64,000 bases of DNA from NCBI GenBank assembly GCA_963932465.1, contig OZ010791.1, forward strand, positions 155,231,915 through 155,295,914, read 5' to 3'. Numbering within the stretch: the stretch's first letter is position 1; each line of letters begins with the position of its first letter. A program made the translations under genes and the position numbers. The notes below the pieces were generated by a model. The model was not told the origin of the DNA. It made no database searches and worked only from the letters and a program-made list of their open reading frames with translations. The DNA comes from Maratus speciosus (Eukaryota; Arthropoda; Arachnida; Araneae; Salticidae). This document shows, in pieces, positions 53,780 to 64,000 of the stretch.

Positions 53780-55263
53780 TAGAGGTCTGCACGGGCCCGG
53801 GCTTGGCCCGAGGCCCGTACCCGGCCCGGCCCCGGGCCGGGCCGGGCCGGCGGAATGGAGGAGAATTTTCAAACGGGCCGGGCCGGGCCGGCAGAATTAG
53901 GACAATTTTTTCAACGGGCCGGGCCGGGCCGACAGACAAAATAAACGGGCCGGGCCGGCAAAAAAATTGAACGGGCCTGCAGGGCCGGGCCGGGCCGATA
54001 AAAAAAATTAATCGGGCCTATCGGCCCGATATAAGAATTTGAGAGTAGCAGATAAAATACGAGGCCATTTCCAATGAATATGACTTTTTCGAGAAGTATA
54101 AATGTGCGTTACGAGCCGATGCGAGTTTAACAACATCAATACAGAAATGTAACATGTCCATCGTAGAGATCGGCATCGTACAGTTACATGGTGCCTGATC
54201 CCGGGTTTAATTTTTTCGGCAGACTTGTGCCGGGACGGAACTGGTCTTAATCGTTCTCAGGATGTGTAGAGCAGGCATTATGTTTTGTAAAAGTATTAAA
54301 CGTGATAATGAACTTCTGTTAACAGTATCTTTGGAAATGTACCTTAAGATGGTTCTCATATTTACTGCTCAACAATGCGAAACTCTCAGACACATTTTCT
54401 GACTCATTTTTAACTATAAAGGCATAAAATTGACAGGCCTGAGTATTGAAGGCATTTGGGATCGAGTAGCGTTTCCATTTTTCATATATTACGTACAGAG
54501 ATAACAGAGACTCTTGTCACGTAACTGTGCGTTTTTCTCCTTTCCTGTGCTATCGCTTCCGGAAATTCGATTCAAAACGCTAACTTTGGCAGCATTTTCT
54601 GAAAGATATATTACTTTTATCTAAGAAAAAAACGGCATTTACATGGTTTCTGAATAAGAATACCTGCCAATCTCATGCGTTTCCGAAAAGAAATGAATTC
54701 ATAAATGTATCAAAATGTAGCTCCTTTGGATTTGAGAAAAGCCTTAAAAATGACAGAAATATTTTCACAAATCTACCTTTTATTATGAGCTTCAAAAGTT
54801 ATCATGTTTTTTAACCCTTTATTCTAAACTACAATAATCTTTTAATGAACCCTTATTTAAATTTTGAAACGTCTGTAGAGACGTTGACTAAAACACTGTA
54901 AGTAATCGTTAATGTTTACTATTGTGCGTTTTGTATTTTGCGAACACATGGTAATTTAAAATATACTGTAAAATGTTCCCATAAATATGCGTGTAGTATT
55001 CATTAAAAAAATCTTAATTGTATGTAGAGAAAAAACTGAATTTTTTGTAGAAATTTAGTCGGGCCGGGCCGGGCCTGTTTTCACTGATTTTTGTACGGGC
55101 CGGGCCGGGCCGAGAGCGGTAAAAATGTAAACGGGCCGGGCCGGGCTCGGGCCGAACTTTCAATTTTTACACCGGGCCGGGCCGGGCCGGGCCGGGCCAA
55201 AATAGCTTTCCTTCGGGCCGGGCCGGGCCCGGGCCTGGAAATTCCGGCCCGTGCAGACCTCTA
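53780..55263. mobile_element. hAT element with subterminal GGGCC arrays
   Basis: Tips TAGAGGTCTGCACGGGCC and GGCCCGTGCAGACCTCTA are a perfect 18-bp inverted repeat. CAATAGTG is duplicated at 53772-53779 and 55264-55271. The outer ~240 bp on the left and ~200 bp on the right are built of GGGCC(GGGCC)n clusters separated by 20-40 AT-rich bases; on the right four GGGCC are consecutive near 55173-55192. The centre is AT-rich and contains a TTAA MITE. Translations rich in Gly-Pro-Arg-Ala are artefacts of the GGGCC repeat. No transposase. Confidence 0.9.
54348..54743 (-). mobile_element. TTAA MITE, copy 7
   Basis: TTAA at 54344-54347 and 54744-54747. Tips GATGGTTCTCATATTTAC and GGATTTGAGAAAAGCC. 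The E-box is lost (GTCACGTAAC). Nested in the GGGCC hAT element, so younger than it. Confidence 0.85.
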
Positions 55264-55589
55264 CAATAGTGTTCTTTTGTTTATATCTAGTAATCTGATG
55301 TTTATAATAGCTTATTTTTAATTTGGAACTTAATACATTATAATTGGATATGATATACATGTTTTATATGAAAATATGCTGAACAAACATTATTTCAAGT
55401 AGAAAAAATTACCATTTAGCTGTCATATGTTAGCATATGTTTTCTATTAAACCTAAGATGGTGTTTAGCTACGATCGATTCGCAGACCAGAATGGTTCGC
55501 ACCGGAATGGTTACCTACACTTTTCTCCACTCGGATTTTATTATAAGTAGATGTATTTTGGAATTAAAAAGAATGTATAAAACAAAATT

Positions 55590-55820
55590 AAAATAATTCA
55601 ATATCAAAGGATGATACGTGCTGAAAGAAAAAGGCTAATGCATTTGACAAAGTAATGCCACTAAATAAAATAATGCGGATACTCAGGTAAAACTTCAATC
55701 GCGGGGGAAAGGCTTTTTTCTCTCTGGTAGAGGAAAGTAACCGCGGAATGCATCCGCATCCTTCGACCAATATCCGTTCCGCATAGTGGAAGGAAGAGAT
55801 TACCTAGAAGTGAATAGGTA
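55590..55820 (+). repeat. Z and X blocks, unit 4
   Basis: ATATCAAAGGATGATACGTG, GACAAAGTAATGCCACTAAA, then CATCCTTCGACCAATATCCG and GTGGAAGGAAGAGATTACC. Corresponds to 47290-47360 and 48183-48240 in the same order. Confidence 0.6.
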
Positions 55821-56779
55821 AACCCAAGGGGGGTGAATTGCGAACTACGCTAGGGAAGAGAAGGATGCATTGGCATATATATTTGAAGATGGCAAAATAT
55901 ATGCATGCATTTCTTCAAGTTTTATTTCTTTTTATGCATATATAACACTAAGTTCCTATGCATTATATAGATACTGAATTTGCATCAAGGTGGAATTTCC
56001 TTAGCGAACTTAAAATCGCAGTGTAAGATCGTAAAAAATGCAATAAAGGAATTGAGATAAGTTGTAGCATCCTGTCAAAGCCTGATTACAGTGTTTTATG
56101 AGTTATGTTGATGTAAAAAAAAAAAAAAAAAGGGTATCTGTAATAAAATAAATCATTTACGACGGGAAATAATGTAAGAAACATACCTACAGAAAGAGAA
56201 AATCCTTGTTGATATGCTTTTACACATACCTGGAAGTACGTAAATGTAATCTATTTTCAATAAGCGTGTGAGTGAAAAAAAAAGGTTCGCACACCATTTT
56301 CCCCCCTTAATAACTGATTGTACTGCAGTTTAAGTCATAAATATACACCAGTTTGGTTATATTTGAACTAGCAAAACAACATTGAAATTGTAATCTATTG
56401 AAGGTAAGAATCTATAGTAAACCTAAATAACAGGTATAAATACCATGGCTATTCACGCATATTTACACAAGTTAAAGCTCAGACATGTAGATAAAAAATC
56501 AGAAGCCATAAATGCTTTCAATTATAGTAGAGAATATTTAAGATACAAAAAAAAAAAAAATCATAATTGTGTAATATATATGATGATAACAAAAATCAAA
56601 ACTCAATAAGATTAATTAATGGTTTATGGACGTCACTGTAGTAATGTCATGTTTTCACTCCTTTGTTTCCCGTATCTTTTTGTAAAATATCTATGTATTA
56701 GAGATTGTACAGTAGCTGTATAGTTCTGAGAACGGGATTTAATGGATTTTATTAAACAATTTATTAATAATAATAGAAT
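55821..56779. other. No gene; AT-rich
   Basis: Poly-A tracts at 56116-56132 and 56550; no element recognised. Confidence 0.6.
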
Positions 56780-57344
56780 ATAATATCTGAAAATAAATAC
56801 CTCCCAAGTCAGAAATGCTCCCACAAATGGCCAGAGAACATTTTTATTACAGTTAAGGCTGTTTGTTTTCAACTGCTCTGCTCAACAATCGCAAAACATT
56901 TTGACACATTTACAAATTCATTTTTGGAATCGAACTGTCTTTTCTATTTTTTGATAAATAAATTACCTATTGAATTATAAGCGATTTTGATCACATGACA
57001 AAGACGTTTTTTGTCCTTTCTTGAGTGGTTATTCTACTTTCGAACGGAAATTCGGTTCAAAACGCCCACTTTGACACTATTTTCTGAAAGATCTGTTGCG
57101 TTTAAAAAAAAAACCCGAAAAAACAGCTCGATGACATAGTTACTTAACAACGACACCTGCTAGTTTCATGCATTTTCGAACAAAAATAAATTAAAACTTA
57201 TGTTATAAAGTTGCTCTTTTGGATTTGAGAACACCTTTAAACAATTCATTCATAATTAAATATAAGGTATGAAAATAAATATCTCCCAAGTCAAAAATGC
57301 TCCAACAAATGCCAAGAGAACATTTTTATAACAGTTAACAAATA
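56780..57344 (+). repeat. ~77-bp direct duplication flanking a MITE
   Basis: TCTGAAAATAAATACCTCCC...GAGAACATTTTTATTACAG (56785-56852) recurs at 57268-57340. The first copy is followed by TTAA and the MITE, the second by TTAACAAATAAT. The duplication gives the empty site of copy 8. Confidence 0.85.
56857..57236 (-). mobile_element. TTAA MITE, copy 8
   Basis: TTAA at 56853-56856 and 57237-57240. Tips GGCTGTTTGTTTTCAACTGC and GGATTTGAGAACACC. About 30 bp missing after TTACAAATTCATTTTT. Centre GATCACATGAC (one E-box change). Confidence 0.9.
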
Positions 57345-57512
57345 ATATTTTTGTCTATAAAAAGTCCTAGATGCCATACAGGTACTATTAATTCAAACTG
57401 ACCAATTTCTAACATTTGTTCGAGTAATGAACACAGCACAATCTTCAATATCACTAACCTAGAGAACAGTATCATCACTCTTCGTGAAGTTTCTATATAC
57501 TTGTGTGCGTGT
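57344..57512 (+). repeat. Satellite A unit, outlying copy
   Basis: ATTAATTCAAACTGACCAAT, GTAATGAACACAGCACAATC and GAAGTTTCTATATACTTGTG match the A-type units at 59940-62215. Confidence 0.6.
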
Positions 57513-57700
57513 CAGTGGTGTAGTCGTAAAAAAGGCAGAGGGCATACGCTCCAAACTGAGGGCATACGCTAAAAGCAGAGAGTATACCCTACAGTGTATA
57601 TACTATAGCTTTTTTGAGAAACAGAGGGTATACGGTGTTCCTTAAAAAAATCCAGAAGGTATACGGCGTATACCTCCGCATACCCTCCACTACACCCCTG
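57513..57700. mobile_element. hAT MITE with 8-bp TSD
   Basis: TIR CAGTGGTGTAGTCG, complement CCACTACACCCCTG. GTGCGTGT is duplicated at 57505-57512 and 57701-57708. The interior repeats GAGGGCATACGCT/GGTATACGGCGTATACC. The following (GT)n run at 57703-57720 begins within the TSD, so part of the match could reflect the microsatellite. Confidence 0.8.
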
Positions 57701-57799
57701 GTGCGTGTGTGTGTGTGTGTTTTGAAAAGCGCCAAAAGCACAAATTTATAAAATTTATCAAACATTTTATTAGTTAATGCAATCGAAAAAATAAATTAT

Positions 57800-58140
57800 A
57801 TTAGCCACCCTTGGCGACCAGTTTGGTCTCCCTTAAAATTTATGTTTGGGAAAGCATTGTGTCATGTTACTTTTATTCATAATTTAATTTATTTGGACTC
57901 CCTTAAATATAATTAATATAATCCCTTAAGCTAATATTAGTTTTTGTTGCATTAAAATATGTCAATTTGTTGATTTTCTTTAAGCAAGTAAACCCCATTG
58001 GTTTACAATGGAAGTCTATGGGAATTTGGCGAAATATTAGAGATATCGCCAATTTGGCGTCACTTTTGGCGACTAATTAACGTTGCCAAAGTTGGCGATG
58101 TATCGCCAAGTTGGTGAGAAACTTGGCTGCATTTGGCGAC
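57800..58140. repeat. TTGGCGAC motif cluster
   Basis: TTGGCGA, or its complement TCGCCAA, occurs about eight times (57811, 58027, 58047, 58065, 58091, 58105, 58134 and nearby). Possibly subterminal sites of an unrecognised element. Confidence 0.4.
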
Positions 58141-58295
58141 AGAACAGAGTTCTCCGTATGGTAACCCCCACTTATAGGTATGGATATGCCTTAAATGCTG
58201 TTCGATAACCAATGAGATGCGTTTCATTCGAGCGTTGCCATTAAACAATTAACAAATAATCGTGATTTCTGTGCCACGTACGATAGCGTAATATA

Positions 58296-59490
58296 TCTAT
58301 ATTATAAAGGACAAACACATCTGTGAATAACGCATACGTCATTTTGCGAATGGCAACACTTTAAAATTTGAAATGAAATTTCGGTTTTGCAATTTTCGCT
58401 ACTGCAAATGTTTAAACTTCTAAACATCGCACATTTTCAATTTTTACACCGTCGTACAGAGAAAAAAAAATGTGCTTTTAAATGCAATTTTTTTGAAAGC
58501 TGTATCACAATTTATTTTTTTATATATTTAGATATTAATTTGTCTGTAGTTTTTAATGCAAGTTTTGTAATCGTGGCAACTGAAGTACTCCGTTTATATT
58601 GAAAGCAAAGGAAAAATAGTCATGGTTTATTATTTTTGTTGATTATATCCTTATTGATGCCATTTTCACATTACAAATAAAAGTAACTTTTTTTATAATT
58701 TTTGAACAGAAAATGACGTCAGACATTAAACAAAACACGCATTCTTCTTCATAAATCAGTTACATTTCAGTATTTTTACATTACGCTGATACAGAGTTTG
58801 AGACGCTAGGCAAAATGATTTAGTGAGTAAAAATGATGTCATATTTAAAACAAAACGATCTTTTTTTTTTTTGATAAAACTAAAAATTTGAACAATACTA
58901 AATGGTTAATACTATGACAACTAAAGGCAAATTTCTGAATTTTTTTTCGGGGGTACTGAGATTAGAACTTAAAGTTTGCGCGAATGTTCACATGAAAAGT
59001 TGCATCGGACAAACGTGACTTTAAGTTTGGAAATACATTCATTAATAATCTATTGCGCGTTAAAATACTTTCAAATTGTGAATTTGAGTGGTGCGTATGT
59101 AAATTATGAAAATTTGAAAATAACGTACAGTTTAGATTTTATGGGGTAAAATTTTATGATGTGACAAAGTGAAATCCTTTTTTCTGATTTTTCATGCCAG
59201 AAAAACAACGTAAGAGCCTCAATCGATAACTTCATCATAATTAATTATCTTGATTACGTATTCTAATACAGTTTAATTTTTCAATAATTTCAGCAGTTGA
59301 AGTTTGTGGAAATAATACTTTGGTAATTTTAGGTTAAAAATATTATTTGTTTAAGAGTTAGACAACCAATGTAAGATGAATTTTTTATTGTAATTATTTT
59401 TGTAGGTTTATTATAAATTCGATTTGACAGCTCCTTTCTAACATTTTAGTTCGTCGAATGTCGACGGGTTCAAACTCGTATACATAGATT
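58296..59490 (+). mobile_element. Possible Helitron
   Basis: Starts TCTATATTATAAAGGAC directly after an A, similar to many animal Helitron 5' ends. Around 59453-59470 a CGTCGAATGTCGACG hairpin, followed by GGTTCAAACTCG and ATACATAG, resembles a decayed 3' end, but the CTAG is not intact. No Rep/helicase coding. Confidence 0.35.
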
Positions 59491-59939
59491 CCAAATTAGA
59501 AACTGTTTCTATCAATGGTAACAGAGCAACTTTTATAGACTAACAAACGGAATATTATAAATATATAGCAAATAACACCTTATAATAATATATTAATTTC
59601 AAATGCTAAAAGTTGTATACATATAATAATATTATAATTTATGCATCAAATGTTTCTATATTGTTTTGTTTTGTAATGTGCAATATCATGTTCATTTTTT
59701 TCTGACGTCAACATACCTTTTTCTATGCACATACAAAACGCACAACGGTGAATTAGGCATTATACGAAAATGTTTTGACACAGTTACTCACATATTTCGT
59801 TAAAACACGTAGTTTCATTCAAAATTGTAATGAACTAAAATTTGATGAAGATACGTATTAACATATATTCTCAGAGATTGCAGTGTGTAAACCTCGCATG
59901 GGCCCACTAGAAATGGAAAAAAGAGTCGTAAATGTTTTA

Positions 59940-62215
59940 TAAAATACTATTATTTCAAACTGGTTATTTTCCAAAATCCAGAATACATTCAGGTAATTAA
60001 AATAGTACAACCAACAACATCATTCGATGTAAAGAAGAACAACTTCTGATCAGTCTGTTGAGAAGTTTTTCTATATTAGTGTGTGTGTGTCTGTTGTGAA
60101 ATCTTTGTGTAACCTTAGAAACATGATTTGATTGATTTTATAAATTAATTAATTAATATAATTTTATATGAAAAGAAAAAGATTTTATCCCAAGTTAAAA
60201 TGGTCTAACTCACAAATCAATGATGTCCGAACAACTTTATGAGTCTTGCTCGTACATACAAATCATCATAATTTATACACAAACTCTTATAACACTTTGT
60301 TTTGTTTTTACTATCCAATATATTTGAAGAAGGAAAGGTATCTCAGATGCCTCCAAAGAGCCATTAATTCAAACTTACCAATTTCTAAAATCCAAAATCC
60401 ATTTTGGTAATGAAACAGCACAATCTACTATATCATTAGACGTAAAAACAAATAACTTCTTAGCACTTTTTTTGTAAAGTTTTTCTATATTAGTGTGCGT
60501 GCATTGCGAAGTCTGTGTGTAACTCTATATTAACATAACTTCAGAGGTTTTGTTACTTATTTTATTAATTAATTAATATAATCTTACATAAAAAGAAAGA
60601 GATTTTATCGCAAGTTAAAGTGCTCTAAATCATAAATCGAACAACGTTATAAGTCTTACACACAAATCATAAATTATACACAAATGCTTATAATTTTTAG
60701 TTTTGTTTTTACTATTCAGTATATTTAAGGCTGTTCTCAAATCCAAAAGGGCAACTTCCTGACATAAGTTTTAATTTCTTTTTGTTCGAATATGCATGAA
60801 ACTAGCTGGTGTTGTTGTTCAGAAACTATGTCATCGAGCTGTTTTTCCTTTTTTTGCAAACGCAATAGATATTTCAAAAAATAATGTCAAAGTGGGCGTT
60901 TTGAACCGAATTTCCACGCGAAAGTAGAAAAATCGCTCAACAGCAAGCGAAAAACGGGTTTGTCAAGTGATCGATATCGCTTATAACTCAATGGGCAATT
61001 GATTGATCAAAAAATGGAAAAAACAGTTCAATTCCAAATCGCTTCCATGGCCAGACTTTCCAATATTATATCTTTCCGTTAAAAAATGAATTTGTAAATG
61101 TGTCAGAATGTTTTGCGCTTGTTCAGCGGAGCAGTTAAGAACAGCCTTAAAGAAGATAAGGTGTCTCAAATATCTCCGAATAACCATTAATTCAAACTGA
61201 CCAATTTCTAAAATCCTGAATCCATACGGATAATGAATACAGCAGAAACCACAGCGTCATTAGCCGTAAAAGAGAATAACTCCTCATCACATTTTTCGTA
61301 TTTTTTTCTTTATTAGTGTGTGTGTATTGTGAAAGCCTTTGTGTAACCCTATTAATATAACTCGATACATTTTGTTAATTAATCAATTAATAATTATAAT
61401 CTATAATCTCATACGAAAATAAAATGATTTTTTCGCAAGTTACAATGCTCTAATTCATAAATCAATGATATCCGAGCAACTTTATAAGGCTACACACAAA
61501 TCATCATAATTTATACACAAATGCTTATAACTTTTAGTTTTGTTTTTACTATCCAACATATTTGAAGAAGATAAGGTGTCTTAGATGCCTCTCAAGAGCC
61601 ATTTATTCAAACTCACAAATTTCTAAAATCCAGAATCCATTCTGGTAATGAAAACAGCATCATTTAGCCGTAAAAACGAACAACTTCCAATCATCGGCAT
61701 TAGAAGTTAGCTGCACAAGCAAAGAAAATGCTGCCATAAGAGTTTCTTCACCAAAATCTAATTAAGTCCAGCAACAAAATAGGAATTCGTTGAGGTCTTA
61801 AGGTAATCACGGACGTACTGACTGGAACTAGATGTGATGAGATGGCTTTTTGGATTTATTTTGTGTTCTTGTAAATTGTTTTCTTAGTTAGTTTTTTATC
61901 ACCGTAGGCTCGCGGGCTCGGTAAAAATGGTTTCAATGTGAAAGAAACGAGAAATCTAGCAATACATATATTTATACACCAATACTTATGACCAATACTT
62001 TTAGTTTTGTTTTTACTATTCAGTACATTTGAAGAAGATAAGGTATCTCAGATGTCTCCCAAGAACCATTAGTTCAAACTGACCAATTTTTACAATTCAG
62101 AATTCATTCGAGTAATGAAAACAGCAGAATCCACAGCATCATTAGCCATAAAAGCGAAAAACTTCCAATCATTAGATGTTAGCTGCATATGCAAAGAAAT
62201 TGCTGGCCATCAGAG
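59940..62215 (+). repeat. Satellite A: ~410-bp tandem units
   Basis: TTCAAACTGACCAATTTCTA, with TCCAGAATCCATTCTGGTAA and a TCTATATTAGTGTGTGTG block, recurs at about 59949, 60365, 61186, 61606 and 62070. Spacing is 416, 399 (after removing the MITE), 420 and 464. Units also share TTGTTTTTACTATCCAATAT, TTTGAAGAAGATAAGG. Divergence suggests age. No ORF. Confidence 0.8.
60729..61146 (+). mobile_element. TTAA MITE, copy 9
   Basis: TTAA at 60725-60728 and 61147-61150. Tips GGCTGTTCTCAAATCC and TTAAGAACAGCC. Inserted in satellite A. Units at 60328, 61560 and 62028 retain the uninterrupted ATATTTGAAGAAGATAAGG. Confidence 0.9.
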
Positions 62216-63600
62216 TTTCTTTACCAAAATCTAATTAATCCCAGCGTTACAGAAAGAATCGCTTAGGTCTTGAGGGAATCACGTCCGTAATGACTTAAAA
62301 TAGAGGCGATGCGATGGCTTTTTGGATTTATTTTATGTTCTTGTACATTGTTTTCTTAGTTAGTTTTTTATTACCGTAAAAAGGATCGGTAAAAATGATT
62401 TCAATGTGAAAAAAACGAGAGATCTAATAATTTACTTTTTTTTAAGGTGATTTTCTTCACGAAAATCTAATTAAGACCAGCCACAAAGAGAGAATTGCTA
62501 GGGTCTTGAGGGAATCATCGCCGTAATGACTTAAACAAAAGGCGGTGCGATGGTTTTTTGGATTTATTTTGTGTTCTTGTAAATTGTTATCTTAGTTAGT
62601 TTTTTATTACCGTAAAGAGGCTTGGTAAAAAGGGTTTCAATGTTTAAAAAACGAGAAATCTAATAATTTACTTTTTTCAAGGTGGTTTTCTTCACCAAAA
62701 TCTAAATAAGCCCAGCGACAAAGAGAGAATCGCTAGGGTCTGGAGGGAATCATGGCCGTAATGGCTTAAACAAGAGGCGGTGCGATGGTTTTTTGGATTT
62801 ATTTTGTGTTCTTGTAAATTGTTTTCTTAGTTTGTTTTTTATTACCGTAAAAAGGCTTTGTGAAAACGGTTTCAATGTTTAAAAAACGAGAAATCTAATA
62901 ATTTCTTTTTTTCAAGGTGGTTCTCTTCACCAAAATCTAAATAAGCCCAGCAGCAAAGAAAGAATCGCTAGGGTCTTGAGGGAATCATGGCCGTAATGAC
63001 TTAAACAAGAGACGGTGCGATGGTTTTTTGGATTTATTTTGTGTTCTTGTAAATTGTTTTCTTAGTTTTTTATTACCGTACAGAGGATCGGTAAACATGG
63101 TTTGAATGTGAAAAAAACGAGAAATCTAATAATTTACTTTTTTAAGGTGATTCTTTACCAAAATCTAACTAAACCCAGCGACAAAGAAAGAATCGCTAAG
63201 GTCTTGAGGGACTCACGGCCGTAATGACTTAAACAAGAGGCGGTGCGAATGCGATGGCTTTTTGGATTTATTTTGTGTTCTTGTAAATTGTTTTCTTAGT
63301 TAGTTTTTTATTACCGTACAGAGGATCGGTAAAAATGGTTTCAATGTGAAAAAAACGAGAACTCTAATAACTTACTTTTTTAAGGTGATTTTCTTCACCA
63401 AAATCTAACTAAGCCCAGCGAAAAAGAAAGAATCGGTAAGGTCTTGAGGGAATCACGGCCGTAATGACTTAAACAAGAGGTGGTGCGATGACTTTTTGGA
63501 TTTATTTTGTGTTCTTGTAAATTGTTTTGTTAGTTTTTTATTACAGTAAAGAGGCTCGGTAAAAACAGTTTCAATGTGAAAAAAACGAGAAATCTAATTT
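61745..63600 (+). repeat. Satellite B: ~236-bp tandem units
   Basis: Anchor CCAAAATCTAATTAAG at 61752, 62224, 62461, 62696, 62931, 63159 and 63399; the last six are spaced 237, 235, 235, 228 and 240. Each unit contains GGTCTTGAGGGAATCA, CCGTAATGACTTAAAC, GCGATGG, TTTTTGGATTTATTTTGTGT and TTTTTTATTACCGTA. The array is interleaved with satellite A at its start and ends in poly-T near 63600. No RNA or protein recognised. Confidence 0.9.
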
Positions 63601-64000
63601 TTTTTTTTCTTTTTTTTTTTTTTTTTAAGGTGAATGCTATATGGAAAGTTGAAAATATCTCTGAAAGATGACCGTACTTGTGAGCAAAGAAAAATAAGCG
63701 GAAATTGAAAACTAAGAAATTTGGAAATAGCATAGGTAAAATATTGCTGCAGTTGACTTGACTTTAAATTATGTTATTTTTTACTGTAATTTAATCATAC
63801 AAAAGATTAATTATTAGGAGAGGGAAAAAAATATTTATTTGAAAAATATAACATTTTCATTGATTTTTACTAGCTTTACTAATTGTTATGATTTCCAGTA
63901 GAAAAATTGACAAAACTGCATTGATATTTAGAAATGGGTAAAAACGAATGTACACTATTATCATCCATTTATAGGTGTATAGAGATCGAAAATCTACCGA
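63601..64000. other. No gene after the satellite
   Basis: Poly-T at 63600-63626, then AT-rich DNA. The 67-codon minus-strand frame is low complexity. Confidence 0.55.

Noticed and set aside
53764..53970. Open frames rich in Gly, Pro, Arg and Ala
   Set aside because: Direct translation of the GGGCC arrays at the ends of a hAT element; the same happens at 55091-55321.
59940..63600. CRISPR array
   Set aside because: Repeat units are hundreds of bases long, with no short repeat/unique spacer pattern, and the DNA is eukaryotic.

Overview
The window reads as AT-rich intergenic or intronic DNA from an animal, most likely an arthropod. Spider or another chelicerate is a guess, not a demonstration. 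Supporting this: no operons or bacterial promoters, long poly-A/T, TA and homopolymer tracts, no open frame above about 140 codons, and eukaryotic transposon families nested throughout. I find no intact host protein-coding gene, no rRNA and no genuine tRNA. Every protein-like signal belongs to a mobile element, and all are broken by frameshifts, stops, deletions or insertions.

Layout. 0-9 kb: tRNA-derived SINE-like heads, a Tc1-type long-TIR element (1156-2187), a foldback mariner relic with transposase fragments in both arms (3705-4387), two MITEs, and a diverged direct-repeat family split by a 0.9-kb insertion. 9.1-13.7 kb: the most interesting unit. An element with ~150-bp terminal inverted repeats carries a degraded minus-strand gene of a multicopy invertebrate family (SRIxKDE, IGEKAYxxFK, GCDTVSAF and a Cys-rich tail). 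A Tc1-like DD34E element (10951-12507) interrupts it. 15-23 kb: palindromic MITEs, dispersed repeats, the first of nine TTAA-flanked MITEs. 23.4-27 kb: a pogo/Tigger-like transposase relic split by a 3-kb hAT-type element with a perfect 8-bp target-site duplication (TSD). The hAT unit carries a LINE 3' fragment and a minisatellite. 29-36.7 kb: three copies of a ~350-bp dispersed repeat, a TIR element with an IS630/mariner-type C-terminal fragment, three TTAA MITEs, and an element with clustered subterminal motifs. 36.8-43 kb: two opposite Tigger deletion derivatives, a TTA-flanked Harbinger-like MITE, and another foldback transposase relic.

44-56 kb: an old tandem duplication (blocks X-Y-Z) bombarded by hAT-type elements, including 53780-55263 with arrays of GGGCC at both ends, and a probable Helitron 3' end near 52740. 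56-64 kb: a short duplication, two small hAT/TTAA MITEs, a possible Helitron, and a two-tier satellite (about 410-bp units, then about 236-bp units) running nearly to the end.

The elements do not form a pathway. What can be reconstructed is relative order: pogo relic before hAT; gene-bearing TIR element before Tc1; duplication X-Y-Z and the satellite before the TTAA MITEs. In four places a repeated host sequence supplies an empty-site comparison for the TTAA family.
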